Positions 24,793 to 35,059 of a stretch of DNA of 39,933 nucleotides are shown here, in pieces. How positions within the stretch are numbered: position 1 is the first letter of the stretch; each line of letters starts with the position of its first letter. The DNA lies in assembly GCA_025362075.1 (NCBI GenBank), contig JANYIL010000267.1:1-39933 (forward strand), in the 5' to 3' direction. Made by a program: the position numbers and the translations under genes. Origin of the DNA: Chloracidobacterium sp. GTDB taxonomy: Bacteria; Acidobacteriota; Blastocatellia; Pyrinomonadales; Pyrinomonadaceae. The notes beneath the pieces were generated by a model. It made no database searches, had not been told where the DNA came from, and worked only from the letters and a program-made list of their open reading frames with translations.

Positions 24793-25736
24793 TGAAAATA
24801 CTTTTAGCTACAGATGGTTCTGAGCAAAGCAAAGCGGCCGTATTGGAGGTTGCCACAAGACCATTTCCGCCCAACACGACAGTCAGCATAGTTTCTGCTT
24901 ACGAAAGGACACCGCTGATAACTCGTCTGGAGCCAATGGGAGTCATGGAGGAGACATATGCAAAAGCTGACCACTATGCTCTTAAGGCGGCCGAGGATGC
25001 AACCGAAAAAGCAGCGAAAATATTGCGTGAGGGTAACCCGGCTTTGACCGTGACAGCGATCGTTATTGAAGGCTCTCCAAAAAGTGTCATCCTCGACGAA
25101 GCGGAAGCATTTGGCGCTGATTTGATTGTCGTCGGCTCACACGGTTATGGAATGGCTGAGGGTTTCCTTCTTGGCTCGGTTTCACATGCAGTGGCATTAC
25201 ACGCGACGTGTTCGGTCGAGATCGTTCGCGGCGCAAAATCAGGAGAAAAGCGTTGGAAAATACTTTTAACAATAGATGGCTCTGAACAGAGCGAAGTGGC
25301 GGTCGAAGAACTCGCCCGCCAACCTTTTCCAGACGGCAGTGAATTGCATGTAATTTCTGTGGCCGAAGTTCCATATTTACCCTTAACCTACCCGGGAGAC
25401 GGTATAGATATGAACGTCTATGCAGAGATCGAAAAATCTTACTTACAGCGGGCCAATGCGGCCGTTGAAAATGCGGCAGTCAAGCTCCGCGTGGGATCTG
25501 AGAGCAACAAACTTAGTATTTCAACCGACGTCCCTTCGGGCTCGCCAAAAGAAGTGATCCTCGAAGAAGCGGAAGCGTTTGGCGCTAATTTGATCGTCCT
25601 AGGCTCACACGGCTACGGAATGATTGAACGTTTCCTGCTCGGCTCGGTTTCACAGGCCGTAGCCCTCCACGCCAAGTGTTCGGTCGAGATTGTGCGTGGC
25701 GCGGAAAAGCTGACAAATGAAAGTAGGTTCCGGTAA
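24789..25736 (+). CDS. Tandem universal stress protein (two UspA domains)
   Basis: About 315 aa. ATG 24789 overlaps the copper ATPase stop, with AAGGAG upstream, and ATG 24792 is an equal choice. Domain 1 has '[14 protein letters not shown]' and '[18 protein letters not shown]'; domain 2 has '[13 protein letters not shown]' and '[18 protein letters not shown]'. Both keep the full ATP-binding glycine signature, and the halves are clearly similar to each other, so they arose by internal duplication. This is the third USP gene of the window. Translational coupling to a copper ATPase suggests response to metal or oxidative stress. Confidence 0.94.
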   Translation: MMKILLATDGSEQSKAAVLEVATRPFPPNTTVSIVSAYERTPLITRLEPMGVMEETYAKADHYALKAAEDATEKAAKILREGNPALTVTAIVIEGSPKSVILDEAEAFGADLIVVGSHGYGMAEGFLLGSVSHAVALHATCSVEIVRGAKSGEKRWKILLTIDGSEQSEVAVEELARQPFPDGSELHVISVAEVPYLPLTYPGDGIDMNVYAEIEKSYLQRANAAVENAAVKLRVGSESNKLSISTDVPSGSPKEVILEEAEAFGANLIVLGSHGYGMIERFLLGSVSQAVALHAKCSVEIVRGAEKLTNESRFR

Positions 25737-25862
25737 GAATGAAAGAACATGGTGAAATAAATGATCAAGATAAAGCTACCGCTAGGTGAGAACGAAGGCG
25801 GCCACACTGAGTTGGCGCACCGTCAGAGAGGCGAAAGGCGAGTAAGTGAATAAATACGCTCC

Positions 25863-26951
25863 ATGAAACTGCATTTTCGTGATCCAACATTTTCATTCGA
25901 GCTGCTCCGTGCGGCGAGTTATGGAATGTACGGCGGTTCCGAAATAGGTGAAGTGCTGGCGACCGCACGACGGATTCAAGAAGGTGATTTTGAGAGTTGG
26001 TATATCGAATGGTCTCGAATCGCGGAGCGCATCGAAATGATTGCAGGCACTTCGCTCCAGGAGGGCCTCCGGATCAGCGCGCAGCAGGCATTCCTGCGAG
26101 CGAGCAATTACTTTCGCACCGCGGAATTTTTTCTCGCTCCCGATGATCCGCGCCGAATCGAAACATACGAAAAAAGCCGCTCAACATTTTGGCGATTTCT
26201 CGAATTGTCCGGGTTGTGTGTTGAACGCGTGAATATTCCTTACGAAGGAACGACCTTGCCGGGCTATTTCTACCGCGTGGATGATTCACAGACGCTGCGT
26301 CGAACGCTGATCTCGCTGGGCGGTTTCGATTCAACGGGTGAAGAGTTGTACTTTTTCGCGGCGGCGGCGGCACTGCAACGCGGGTATAACGTCCTTGCTT
26401 TTGACGGACCGGGACAAGGCGAACCATTGCGGATGCAGCATTTGCCGGCGCGACCGGATTACGAAGTTCCAGTAGGCGCGGCCATTGATTATTTAATGAC
26501 GCGCGTGGAAGCGGATCGCGATCGCATTGCTTTGATGGGGACGAGCATGGGTGGGTATTACGCGGCCCGCGCCGCAGCCTTCGAGCCGCGCGTGAAAGCG
26601 TTGATTGTTCACGGTGTTTTTTATGACTTTTGGGAAATGCAAGCCACGACCAAACCCATGCTTGCCCGTTTGGGCAAATGGAAATCGCCGCGGATCGTGG
26701 AATTGGTACTAAAGTTGGCTGCTTATTTCAACCCCGAGCTGCGTTGGGCAGATGTCACTGGAATGTGGGTGTTTGGTGCGCGAAATCCATCGGAACTCTT
26801 ACGCGAAATGCATCGCTATTCGTTGAAAGACACGGCCGACCTCTTCGGGCGCAGATACGCGAAGTGGTGCATACGCCAAATGGTGAAGGAGCTCAGGACT
26901 CCTTCGCTACGTAAGCAGCCTATTGTGCTTTTCTCGATCGATTCAACCTGA
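25863..26951 (+). CDS. Alpha/beta hydrolase with aberrant C-terminus
   Basis: 362 aa from ATG 25863; the ribosome site is weak. Residues 1-310 look like an FrsA/DUF1100-type alpha/beta hydrolase: 'GEVLATARRIQEGDFESWY', 'PYEGTTLPGYFYR', the oxyanion region 'SLGGFDSTGEELYF', 'FDGPGQGEPL' and the nucleophile elbow 'GTSMGGYYA'. After 'LKDTADLF' the sequence no longer resembles the family: it continues 'GRRYAKWCIRQMV...' to the stop, where a conserved catalytic Asp and His would be expected. I see no other frame carrying the missing part, so a recombination junction near 26845 is likely. The protein may be inactive. Confidence 0.8.
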   Translation: MKLHFRDPTFSFELLRAASYGMYGGSEIGEVLATARRIQEGDFESWYIEWSRIAERIEMIAGTSLQEGLRISAQQAFLRASNYFRTAEFFLAPDDPRRIETYEKSRSTFWRFLELSGLCVERVNIPYEGTTLPGYFYRVDDSQTLRRTLISLGGFDSTGEELYFFAAAAALQRGYNVLAFDGPGQGEPLRMQHLPARPDYEVPVGAAIDYLMTRVEADRDRIALMGTSMGGYYAARAAAFEPRVKALIVHGVFYDFWEMQATTKPMLARLGKWKSPRIVELVLKLAAYFNPELRWADVTGMWVFGARNPSELLREMHRYSLKDTADLFGRRYAKWCIRQMVKELRTPSLRKQPIVLFSIDST

Positions 26952-27009
26952 CATTTGCAGTGAAACCCATGACGACAACGACAAGCGGGATGAGCAACGA
27001 GGACATAGA

Positions 27010-28272
27010 ATGGACGCAATGAAAACAAACTTGTTCGTGCTCCTCGCCTGCCTGTTTGTGGTGATGATCGGCTTCGGCATCACGCTGCCTGTTTTGCCGT
27101 TTTATGTCGAGCGGCTCGCGCTCGAATCGGGCGCGGCTCAGTCGTCGATCGTACTGCACGTCACGCTTTTGACGGGTGTCTATGCCCTGATGCAGCTCAT
27201 CTTCGCGCCCTTGTGGGGACGCTGGTCAGATCGCATCGGTAGAAGGCCGCTGATCTTAATCGGCATCGCGGGTTACGTTATCGCACAGGTATTGTTCGGA
27301 CTTTCCACGTCGTTGTGGCTGCTTTACGTGGCTCGAATCGTCGGAGGTATTTTATCGTCAGCGACTCTGCCCGTGTCGGCAGCTTACATCGTTGACATGA
27401 CGACGACGGAAGAACGTAGTCGTGGAATGGCGTGGCTCGGTACAGCGGCAAGTCTCGGCGTCGTTGTCGGGCCCGCTCTTGGCGGGTTACTCTCGCAGCG
27501 AGACTGGCATTTTGCTTGGAGTGCCGGACATTTCAGGGTTGACAGCTTTTCGACCCCATTTTTTGCGGCAGCGTTGTTAGGACTTCTAACGTTGATTGCT
27601 GCACTTCGCTGGCTGCCGGAGTCATTGCCAAAGACTTCGGTTCAGGACAGGACCCCGGTAAACAATACCATTGAAAACTGTAGGACGGACTGGCGTGCTC
27701 TTGTGAAAATCTTGTCTCCTCTGCTCGCTCTGACTCTCGCCGGACAATTTGCGTTAACAATGTTTGAGGGAACGTTCGCTCTTTTTGCTCAGGCGAAGTT
27801 CAATTTTGGGCCCACCGAAGTGGGTTACGTATTCGTTGTGTGCGGGCTAGTCATGACAGTTTTTCAGGCAGGCGCAGTTGGCTTTCTGGCGGGAAAAATC
27901 AGCGAGCTGATTCAGATCGGCGTGGGCTTTGCCTTGATGGGATCGGGCATTGCGTTTCTCGCGATGGCCCAGACAAGGATGTTTATTTTCGCCTTTGTCG
28001 CTCTGCTGGCTTTAGGAATGGCTTTCATTGCTCCGAACGTCTCGGCACTCGTTTCCAAGCGCGGCGGAGAAGGGCAGGCGGGAGCGTCGCTCGGAATTCA
28101 GAATGCTGCCAACAGTCTTGGTCAGACGGGCGGGCCAATTCTGGGCGGTGCGCTGTTTATGTGGCAGATAAACGCGCCTTATCTGTTTAGTGGAGCAGTT
28201 TTGCTTGTGCTCGCTGTGGGGATCGGGTGGAGGATTATGGTTAGGAAGAGCGATGTCGGAATTGCATCATGA
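27010..28272 (+). CDS. MFS transporter, TetA-like drug:H+ antiporter group
   Basis: 420 aa from ATG 27010, with GAGG 7 nt upstream; the ORF-track start at 26923 overlaps the hydrolase gene. Twelve hydrophobic segments are visible. Motif A 'GRWSDRIGRRPLI' lies after helix 2 and motif C-like 'GVVVGPALGGLL' in helix 5, both characteristic of DHA1 drug antiporters. It starts 'TNLFVLLACLFVVMIGFGITLPVLPF', close to TetA-type pumps. The substrate cannot be read from sequence. It lies 58 nt after the altered hydrolase and 46 nt before pgm. Confidence 0.9.
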   Translation: MDAMKTNLFVLLACLFVVMIGFGITLPVLPFYVERLALESGAAQSSIVLHVTLLTGVYALMQLIFAPLWGRWSDRIGRRPLILIGIAGYVIAQVLFGLSTSLWLLYVARIVGGILSSATLPVSAAYIVDMTTTEERSRGMAWLGTAASLGVVVGPALGGLLSQRDWHFAWSAGHFRVDSFSTPFFAAALLGLLTLIAALRWLPESLPKTSVQDRTPVNNTIENCRTDWRALVKILSPLLALTLAGQFALTMFEGTFALFAQAKFNFGPTEVGYVFVVCGLVMTVFQAGAVGFLAGKISELIQIGVGFALMGSGIAFLAMAQTRMFIFAFVALLALGMAFIAPNVSALVSKRGGEGQAGASLGIQNAANSLGQTGGPILGGALFMWQINAPYLFSGAVLLVLAVGIGWRIMVRKSDVGIAS

Positions 28273-28318
28273 AAACCCCGGTCAAAAGGTCGCAAGACGA
28301 TTTAAGGAGAGAGTGGCA

Positions 28319-29989
28319 GTGAAAGTAAATCCGTTAGCAGGGAAGTCGGCTGAGCAAGCGATGCTGGTCAACATACCAAAATTGATCACCGCCTACTACG
28401 CCGAGGTTCCAGATCCATATATTCCTGAGCAACGTGTAATGTTTGGCACTTCAGGGCATCGCGGTTCCGCATTCGAAAAAGCATTCAACGAATGGCATAT
28501 CCTCGCTATCAGTCAGGCTATTTGCTTGTACCGAAAGGAACAAAAGATCGATGGCCCCCTATTTCTCGGCATTGATACGCATGCACTCTCCGAACCGGCC
28601 TTTGCCACTACTCTGGAGGTGTTGGCGGCCAACGGAGTAGAGGTCATGATCGCGGGAAATGACGAATATACTCCGACACCAGCCGTTTCCCACGCTATTC
28701 TCGCGTACAACCGTGGGCGCACGAAAGGTCTTGCTGACGGTATCGTCATCACGCCTTCCCATAATCCGCCCCGTGACGGGGGATTCAAGTACAACCCGCC
28801 AAATGGAGGACCGGCTGAGCGGGCCGTCACCAATTGGATCGAGGCGAAGGCAAATGAGTTCCTCGAAAATGGGTTAGCAGACGTGAAAAAAATTGTTTAC
28901 GAGAAGGCTCTTCGCTCCCCTACGACGCACCGGCACGATTATATCGGCGACTACACGAACGATCTTTGTAACGTAGTTGACATGGATTCAATTCGCGGTG
29001 CCAATCTCAATCTTGGCGTTGATCCGCTTGGAGGCGCCGGCGTCCATTATTGGATCCGAATAGCCGATGTTTACGGATTGAACCTCACTGTCGTCAACGA
29101 TGCTGTCGATCCAACGTTTCGTTTCATGCCTTTGGATTGGGATGGTAAGATCCGTATGGATCCATCCTCGCCTTACGCCATGCAAAATTTGGTGGGCTTG
29201 AAGGATCGTTTCGACATTGCCTTCGCCTGCGACACAGACCATGACCGGCACGGGATTGTCACACGGAGCTCTGGACTGCTTCCGCCTAACCACTACCTTT
29301 CGGTAATGGTCGATTACCTTTTCCAACATCGGCCGCAGTGGAGTATTTCTTCCAAGATTGGCAAGACTGTGGTGAGCAGTCAAATGATCGATCGCGTCAC
29401 CGCGAAGCTAGGGCGCAAACTGTACGAGGTGCCAGTCGGCTTCAAATGGTTTGTTGACGGCCTGCTCGACGGGTCACTAGGATTCGGCGGCGAGGAGAGC
29501 TCTGGAGCATCTTTCTCACGTCGAGATGGCGGTGTTTGGACCACAGACAAGGACGGAATTGTGCCGGCTTTGCTCGCGGCGGAGATCACAGCGCGGATGA
29601 GCCGCGATCCTGGCGAGATCTATCGCAACCTTGAGTGTGAGCTCGGGGAGTCTTCCTATGATCGCGTCGAAGCGTCGGCCAACCCGATACAAAAAGAAAT
29701 GATTGGGAAACTCTCGCCAAAAGATATTAAGATCACGGAGCTGGCTGGCGAACAGATCCAAGCCATCCTCAGCCACGCAACTGGAAATGGAGCCCCGATC
29801 GGCGGGGTAAAGGTAATCGCCGATAGCGGATGGTTCGCCGCACGTCCCTCTGGTACTGAGAACATTTACAAGATATATGCGGAGAGCTTTCGCGGGCCGG
29901 ATCATTTGAGCCGTATCATTGATGAGGCGCAAATAATAGTCGACGACGCACTGGCGACGACAATGCCGCCCGCGAGGTTGAAACCATGA
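28319..29989 (+). CDS. pgm: Phosphoglucomutase, alpha-D-glucose type
   Basis: 556 aa from GTG 28319, which follows AAGGAGAG by 7 nt and aligns with the usual Pgm N-terminus ('NPLAGKSAEQAMLVN'). The ORF-track start at 28190 overlaps the MFS gene. It interconverts glucose 1-phosphate and glucose 6-phosphate. Seen: substrate loop 'GTSGHRGS', phosphoserine loop 'ITPSHNPPRDGG', metal-binding 'CDTDHDRHG', sugar loop 'GGEESSGAS' and phosphate loop 'RPSGTENIYKIYAE'. Length matches E. coli Pgm (546 aa). Its stop overlaps the glucoamylase-like gene by ATGA, linking glucan and sugar phosphate metabolism. Confidence 0.96.
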   Translation: MKVNPLAGKSAEQAMLVNIPKLITAYYAEVPDPYIPEQRVMFGTSGHRGSAFEKAFNEWHILAISQAICLYRKEQKIDGPLFLGIDTHALSEPAFATTLEVLAANGVEVMIAGNDEYTPTPAVSHAILAYNRGRTKGLADGIVITPSHNPPRDGGFKYNPPNGGPAERAVTNWIEAKANEFLENGLADVKKIVYEKALRSPTTHRHDYIGDYTNDLCNVVDMDSIRGANLNLGVDPLGGAGVHYWIRIADVYGLNLTVVNDAVDPTFRFMPLDWDGKIRMDPSSPYAMQNLVGLKDRFDIAFACDTDHDRHGIVTRSSGLLPPNHYLSVMVDYLFQHRPQWSISSKIGKTVVSSQMIDRVTAKLGRKLYEVPVGFKWFVDGLLDGSLGFGGEESSGASFSRRDGGVWTTDKDGIVPALLAAEITARMSRDPGEIYRNLECELGESSYDRVEASANPIQKEMIGKLSPKDIKITELAGEQIQAILSHATGNGAPIGGVKVIADSGWFAARPSGTENIYKIYAESFRGPDHLSRIIDEAQIIVDDALATTMPPARLKP

Positions 29990-31284
29990 GCAGCAATAAA
30001 CTATCCGTGGATGCCGAGCTGGAAAAACTTCAGCACGATTCATTCAAATACTTTTTGCATGAGACGAATCCAACGAATGGGCTGGTGATCGACAAGACCG
30101 AAGCAGATTGGCCTGCCAGTATTGCCGCGACTGGTCTGGCATTGGCATCGTATCCGGTCGCTGTCGAACGCGGATTTATGACGCGCACTGCGGCGGTAGA
30201 ACGAACGCTGACTACCCTGCGTTTTTTCTGGAATAGCCCGCACGGCCCCGAGCCTGACGCGACCGGTTATAAAGGGTTTTACTATCATTTTCTCGACATG
30301 CAGACCGGGCGGCGAGCCTGGAGATGTGAGCTATCGACAATAGACAGCACTTTTTTACTTGCCGGCGCGCTGACGGCTGGGACGTATTTTGTCGCAGATA
30401 CATCTGACGAAAATGAGATCCGCAACTTGGCGGAAGCACTCTATCATCGTGCCGATTGGCAATGGGCCCAAGACGGTGGCTCAACGGTTACGCACGGCTG
30501 GAAGCCCGAAAGCGGATTTCTTAAGTTCCGTTGGGAAGGATATGACGAAGCATTGTTGCTGTATATCCTCGGGTTGGGTTCGCCGACTCATCCGCTTCCC
30601 GAAGAGAGTTACACGGCATGGGCGTCCACGTACGAATGGAAAGAGTGTTACGGACAAGAATATCTTTACGCCGGGCCATTGTTTACGCACCAACTTTCAC
30701 ATATATGGATCGACTTTCGCCGCATTCAGGACGCTTTCATGCGCGACAAAGGCATCGACTATTTCGAGAACACTCGTCGCGCGACTTATGTACAACGTCA
30801 GTACGCGATTGATAACCCGCTAGAGTTCGCGCACTATGGCGAGCACTGCTGGGGACTGACCGCGAGCGAAGGTCCCGGTCCGGACACCATCAACGTAGCC
30901 GGTATCGAGCGCCAGTTCTTCGATTACGTGGGGCGCGGCGTGCCGTACGGACCTGACGACGGCACTATCGCGCCGTGGGCCGTGGCAGCCTCTCTGCCAT
31001 TTGCGCCGGAGATTGTGCTGCCCGTACTCGAGTACTGTATTCATGAAATCAAATTAACAGAGTCCAACCGCTATGGCTTCAAAGCGTCCTTCAATCCAAC
31101 CTATCCTGCTGCATCCGGCAATCCCCACGGCTGGGTATCGCCGTGGCATTTCGGGTTGAATGAAGGGCCGACTATTTTAATGATCGAAAATTATCGTTCG
31201 GGGCTATTGTGGCAATTGATGCGGAATTGTCCTTATATCGTCGCAGGCTTGCGCCGGGCCGACTTTGACGGGGGTTGGCTATGA
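29986..31284 (+). CDS. Glucoamylase-family protein (PF10091 / GH144-like)
   Basis: 432 aa from ATG 29986, overlapping the pgm stop. 'HDSFKYFLHETNPTNGLVIDK' at the N-terminus, 'GYKGFYYHFLDMQTGRR', 'STIDSTFLLAGAL' and 'EGPGPDTINVAG' match the putative glycoamylase family, which includes GH144 beta-1,2-glucanases. The fold should be an (alpha/alpha)6 barrel. No signal peptide is seen, so it acts in the cytoplasm unless exported otherwise. Substrate could be an alpha- or beta-glucan. Its coupling to pgm suggests release or recycling of storage glucose units. Confidence 0.87.
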   Translation: MSSNKLSVDAELEKLQHDSFKYFLHETNPTNGLVIDKTEADWPASIAATGLALASYPVAVERGFMTRTAAVERTLTTLRFFWNSPHGPEPDATGYKGFYYHFLDMQTGRRAWRCELSTIDSTFLLAGALTAGTYFVADTSDENEIRNLAEALYHRADWQWAQDGGSTVTHGWKPESGFLKFRWEGYDEALLLYILGLGSPTHPLPEESYTAWASTYEWKECYGQEYLYAGPLFTHQLSHIWIDFRRIQDAFMRDKGIDYFENTRRATYVQRQYAIDNPLEFAHYGEHCWGLTASEGPGPDTINVAGIERQFFDYVGRGVPYGPDDGTIAPWAVAASLPFAPEIVLPVLEYCIHEIKLTESNRYGFKASFNPTYPAASGNPHGWVSPWHFGLNEGPTILMIENYRSGLLWQLMRNCPYIVAGLRRADFDGGWL

Positions 31285-31358
31285 CGCTATTCGCACATGA
31301 CGTTCTGAGATAGAAACTTGCGGATTAAGGTCATTTACGTTTGAGGATGAAAGAAAAT

Positions 31359-32660
31359 ATGTCCGACTTGGTAGAAGAAGAAAAACCAATATCCAAAAAT
31401 CACTCGCACAGGAGCGTGCGAAAGTTCTTTGCCAATCTAGGTCCAGGCTTGATTACCGGCGCGGCCGACGACGATCCTTCAGGTATCTCGACATATTCAG
31501 TGGCGGGAGCGTCATTTGGCTACCTGCCGCTTTGGGTGGCACCTTTTGCTTTCCCGCTCATGGCCGCCGTGCAATTGATGTGTGCCAGATTGGGTTTGGT
31601 GACGGGACGTGGGCTGGCGGGAGTCGTGCGGCTTCAGTATCCGCGTTGGGTTTTGTGGGGAGCATGCTCTCTTTTGATTGTTGCTAATGTTTTTAACATC
31701 GGCGCGGATTTGGGCGGAATGGCCGAAGCAACCGAGATGATGACGGGAGTAAAATCGCATTACTGGACGCCGGTTTTTACCGCGTTGATTATTGCCCTGC
31801 TCTTTTTCTCTTCGTATCGCCAAATCGCCCGCATCTTCAAGTGGCTGACGCTTGTTTTGTTTGCTTATGTAATAACGGCGTTCCTCGCGCAGCCGGATTG
31901 GTATGCCGTCTTGAAAGCGACATTTGTGCCCCGCGTCATTTGGTCGAACGCATTTCTGGCAACTTTCGTCGGTGTCCTCGGCACGACCATCTCGCCGTAT
32001 CTTTTCTTCTGGCAATGCTCACAGGAAGTCGAAGACGAACGGACGCAGGGAAGAAGCACGGTCGAAGAACGCGAAGGAGCGACCGACGAAGAATTGCGAG
32101 TGGCGCGCATAGACGTTTTTACGGGAATGTTTTTCGCGAACACGGTGATGTTTTTTATCATTCTGACGACCGCTGCAACGCTGAACGCAAACGGGCAAAC
32201 CAGCATCGAAACGGCGCAACAGGCATCCGAAGCATTACGTCCCTTGGCGGGAAATGGAGCTTATTTATTATTCACACTCGGCATTATCGGGACGGGAATG
32301 TCGCCCGTTCCGGTGCTTGCAGGTTCGGCGGCTTACGCTGTTGCCGAAGCAGAATCGTGGCAGCACGATTCTTTAGAAGACCGACCGCGAATCGCTCCCA
32401 GATTCTATATTGTTGTCGCAATTGCAATGCTGCTCGGTTTAGGCCTGGATTTTGTAGGCTTCAACGCCGTCAAGATGCTTTTTTATTCAGCGGTTTTGAA
32501 CGGCATACTCGCGCCCCCGTTGGTTGTACTCGTAGTGTTATTGACGAGTAATCCAAAAATAATGGGTAATCGTGTGAGTTCACGTTCGCTGCGTTATTTG
32601 GGATGGGCAACGGCAGCGATTATGACGTTCGCTGCCTTGGGAATGTTTGCGACAATGTGA
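31359..32660 (+). CDS. Nramp-family divalent metal transporter, divergent motif type
   Basis: About 433 aa from ATG 31359; ATG 31347 and TTG 31341 are alternatives, and none has ideal spacing. About eleven hydrophobic segments are visible. The helix 1 motif, DPGN in classical Nramp, is 'DDDPSGIS' (residues 37-44). The helix 6 motif, usually MPH, is replaced by '[10 protein letters not shown]', so the sulfur ligand for Mn/Fe is missing. A charged loop '[18 protein letters not shown]' lies between helices 6 and 7. It is an Nramp-related carrier, perhaps for a hard cation such as Mg2+, but the ion is not established. It lies between glucoamylase and phosphoketolase. Confidence 0.87.
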   Translation: MSDLVEEEKPISKNHSHRSVRKFFANLGPGLITGAADDDPSGISTYSVAGASFGYLPLWVAPFAFPLMAAVQLMCARLGLVTGRGLAGVVRLQYPRWVLWGACSLLIVANVFNIGADLGGMAEATEMMTGVKSHYWTPVFTALIIALLFFSSYRQIARIFKWLTLVLFAYVITAFLAQPDWYAVLKATFVPRVIWSNAFLATFVGVLGTTISPYLFFWQCSQEVEDERTQGRSTVEEREGATDEELRVARIDVFTGMFFANTVMFFIILTTAATLNANGQTSIETAQQASEALRPLAGNGAYLLFTLGIIGTGMSPVPVLAGSAAYAVAEAESWQHDSLEDRPRIAPRFYIVVAIAMLLGLGLDFVGFNAVKMLFYSAVLNGILAPPLVVLVVLLTSNPKIMGNRVSSRSLRYLGWATAAIMTFAALGMFATM

Positions 32661-32679
32661 AAATTTGGCGAAAAATAAT

Positions 32680-35055
32680 ATGAATCAATCTGAGAATGAA
32701 CAATCGTTGAGTGTCGATGAACTTCGGAAAATCAACGCCTACTGGCGAGCAGCGAACTATCTATCCGTTGGGCAGATCTACCTTTACGACAATCCGCTGC
32801 TGAAGCGGCCGTTGGAGATAGGAGACGTAAAGCATATGCTGCTGGGCCATTGGGGCACGACTCCCGGGCAGAACTTCGTTTACGCTCACCTAAACCGTGT
32901 CATCAAGAAATACGACCTCAGCATGATTTACGTTTCCGGCCCCGGGCATGGCGGGCCGGCCGTCGTGGGCAACACGTACCTAGAGGGGACCTATAGCGAG
33001 GTATATCCTGACATCAGTCAGGATGAAGCGGGGCTTCGAAAATTGTTTCTTCAGTTCTCGTTTCCCGGAGGCATTCCGAGTCATGCATCGCCTGAGACGC
33101 CCGGCTCTATTCACGAAGGCGGGGAGTTAGGCTATTCGCTCAGCCATTCGTTTGGGGCAGTGTTCGATAATCCGGATCTCATCGTCGCCTGCGTTGTCGG
33201 CGATGGCGAGGCGGAAACCGGACCGCTCGCCACCGCCTGGCATTCCAACAAGTTCCTCGATCCGGTCACCGACGGAGCGGTGCTGCCGATCCTGCATCTA
33301 AACGGTTACAAGATCGCCAACCCGACCATCCTCGCGCGCATCACTCGCGAGGAATTGGAGCAGCTTCTCCGAGGCTATGGATGGACCCCCTATTTCGTTG
33401 AGGGCCATGAGCCAGGGCCGATGCATGAGGCGATGGCCGCGACACTCGACACAGTAGTTGAACAAATCAAACACATCCAGCTCCACGCTCGCACCAGTGG
33501 CGATACCACGCGTCCGCGTTGGCCGATGATCGTGCTTGACTCACCTAAAGGTTGGACAGGGCCGAAAGTTATTGATGGTGTACAGATTGAAGGCACTTTT
33601 CGTTCGCATCAGGTGCCGTTGTCGGACCCGGCCACGCATCCTGAACACCTCAAGCTGCTGGAGGATTGGCTGAAAAGCTACAAGCCGCAAGAGCTCTTTG
33701 ACGAGCAGGGACGCCTGAGACCGGAATTGGCAGAACTCGCGCCCAGTGGCGAACGACGTATGGGATCAAATCCCCACGCCAACGGGGGCGTTCTGCTCCG
33801 CGACCTGCAGATGCCGGATTTCCGTGACTACGCGATCGACGTGCCTTTGCCTGGTGTCCGCGGAATCGGCGACACGCATCTATTAGGAGGGTTCCTTCGC
33901 GACGTGACCAAGTTGAACAATGAACAGCGCAATTTTCGTGTATTTGGTCCCGACGAGACGCTTTCAAACGGCCTTGAAGCCCTCTTTGAAGTGACGAACC
34001 GGCAATGGGATGCCGCCACCGCGCCGAACGACGAATTTCTCGCTCCCACAGGGCGCGTCATGGAAATGCTTAGCGAGCACCAATGCGAGGGCTGGCTTGA
34101 GGGCTACCTACTCACCGGACGGCATGGACTCTTCAACTGCTACGAGGCGTTCGTACATATCGTTGATTCGATGTTCAACCAGCACGCCAAGTGGTTGAAA
34201 GTCACCTCGCATTTGCCATGGCGGCGGAAGATTGCTTCATTGAACTACTTGCTGGCCTCGCATGTCTGGCGACAGGATCACAACGGCTTCACGCATCAGG
34301 ATCCCGGTTTCATTGATGTCGTTATGAATAAAAAGGCCGAGATCGTGAGGGTTTATCTGCCGCCGGACGCGAATTGTCTGCTGTCGGTAATGGACCACTG
34401 CCTGCGTAGCCGCCATTACGTCAACGTCGTGATAGCGGGCAAACATCCGGCGCCGCAGTGGTTGACGATGGACGATGCCGTCAAGCACTGCTCGGCGGGC
34501 ATCGGCATCTGGGAGTGGGCCGGGAACGATCAAGGAGCCGCTCCCGACGTAGTCATGGTCTGCTGCGGCGACGTTCCCACGCTTGAGACGCTCGCCGCCG
34601 TTTCCATTCTGCGCGAGCATTTGCCGAATCTAAAAGTCCGTGTGGTCAATGTCATCGACCTTATGAAGCTCCAGCCTCGGGAAGAGCACCCCCACGGGTT
34701 GAGCGACGCGGATTTCGACGAACTCTTCACCAAGGATAAGCCGGTCATTTTCGCCTTTCATGGTTACCCATGGTTGATCCACCGGCTCACCTACCGCCGG
34801 ACCAACCACGACAACATACACGTCCGTGGCTATAAGGAAGAAGGTACTATCACCACGCCCTTTGATATGACGGTGCTGAACGATCTCGACCGTTTCCATC
34901 TGGTCGAGGATGTGATCGATCGTGTACCGAGCTTAGGGCCAAACGCTGCCCGCGTTCGTCAAGCGATGAGTGATAAGATTCTGGAACATAGTAAGTACAT
35001 CCGGAAATACGGTGAGGATATGCCCGAGGTCCGCAATTGGAAATGGACAGATTAA
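32680..35055 (+). CDS. xfp: Xylulose-5-phosphate/fructose-6-phosphate phosphoketolase
   Basis: 791 aa from ATG 32680; the ORF-track start at 32647 overlaps the transporter. It splits X5P or F6P with phosphate to acetyl phosphate plus G3P or E4P, using thiamine diphosphate. Features: '[17 protein letters not shown]' near the N-terminus, 'GPGHGGPA', the ThDP motif 'GDGEAETG' (about 174-181), 'HLNGYKI', and late 'KHPAPQWL' and '[12 protein letters not shown]'. Length is normal for Xfp (about 790). The acetate kinase gene begins 4 nt after its stop, forming the full phosphoketolase-acetate ATP-yielding route. Confidence 0.97.
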   Translation: MNQSENEQSLSVDELRKINAYWRAANYLSVGQIYLYDNPLLKRPLEIGDVKHMLLGHWGTTPGQNFVYAHLNRVIKKYDLSMIYVSGPGHGGPAVVGNTYLEGTYSEVYPDISQDEAGLRKLFLQFSFPGGIPSHASPETPGSIHEGGELGYSLSHSFGAVFDNPDLIVACVVGDGEAETGPLATAWHSNKFLDPVTDGAVLPILHLNGYKIANPTILARITREELEQLLRGYGWTPYFVEGHEPGPMHEAMAATLDTVVEQIKHIQLHARTSGDTTRPRWPMIVLDSPKGWTGPKVIDGVQIEGTFRSHQVPLSDPATHPEHLKLLEDWLKSYKPQELFDEQGRLRPELAELAPSGERRMGSNPHANGGVLLRDLQMPDFRDYAIDVPLPGVRGIGDTHLLGGFLRDVTKLNNEQRNFRVFGPDETLSNGLEALFEVTNRQWDAATAPNDEFLAPTGRVMEMLSEHQCEGWLEGYLLTGRHGLFNCYEAFVHIVDSMFNQHAKWLKVTSHLPWRRKIASLNYLLASHVWRQDHNGFTHQDPGFIDVVMNKKAEIVRVYLPPDANCLLSVMDHCLRSRHYVNVVIAGKHPAPQWLTMDDAVKHCSAGIGIWEWAGNDQGAAPDVVMVCCGDVPTLETLAAVSILREHLPNLKVRVVNVIDLMKLQPREEHPHGLSDADFDELFTKDKPVIFAFHGYPWLIHRLTYRRTNHDNIHVRGYKEEGTITTPFDMTVLNDLDRFHLVEDVIDRVPSLGPNAARVRQAMSDKILEHSKYIRKYGEDMPEVRNWKWTD

Positions 35056-35059
35056 AGCT

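Noticed and set aside
31841-32551. 236-aa plus-strand ORF inside the Nramp gene
   Set aside because: It is an Arg/Ser-rich shadow in another frame of a clear membrane transporter and has no ribosome site.
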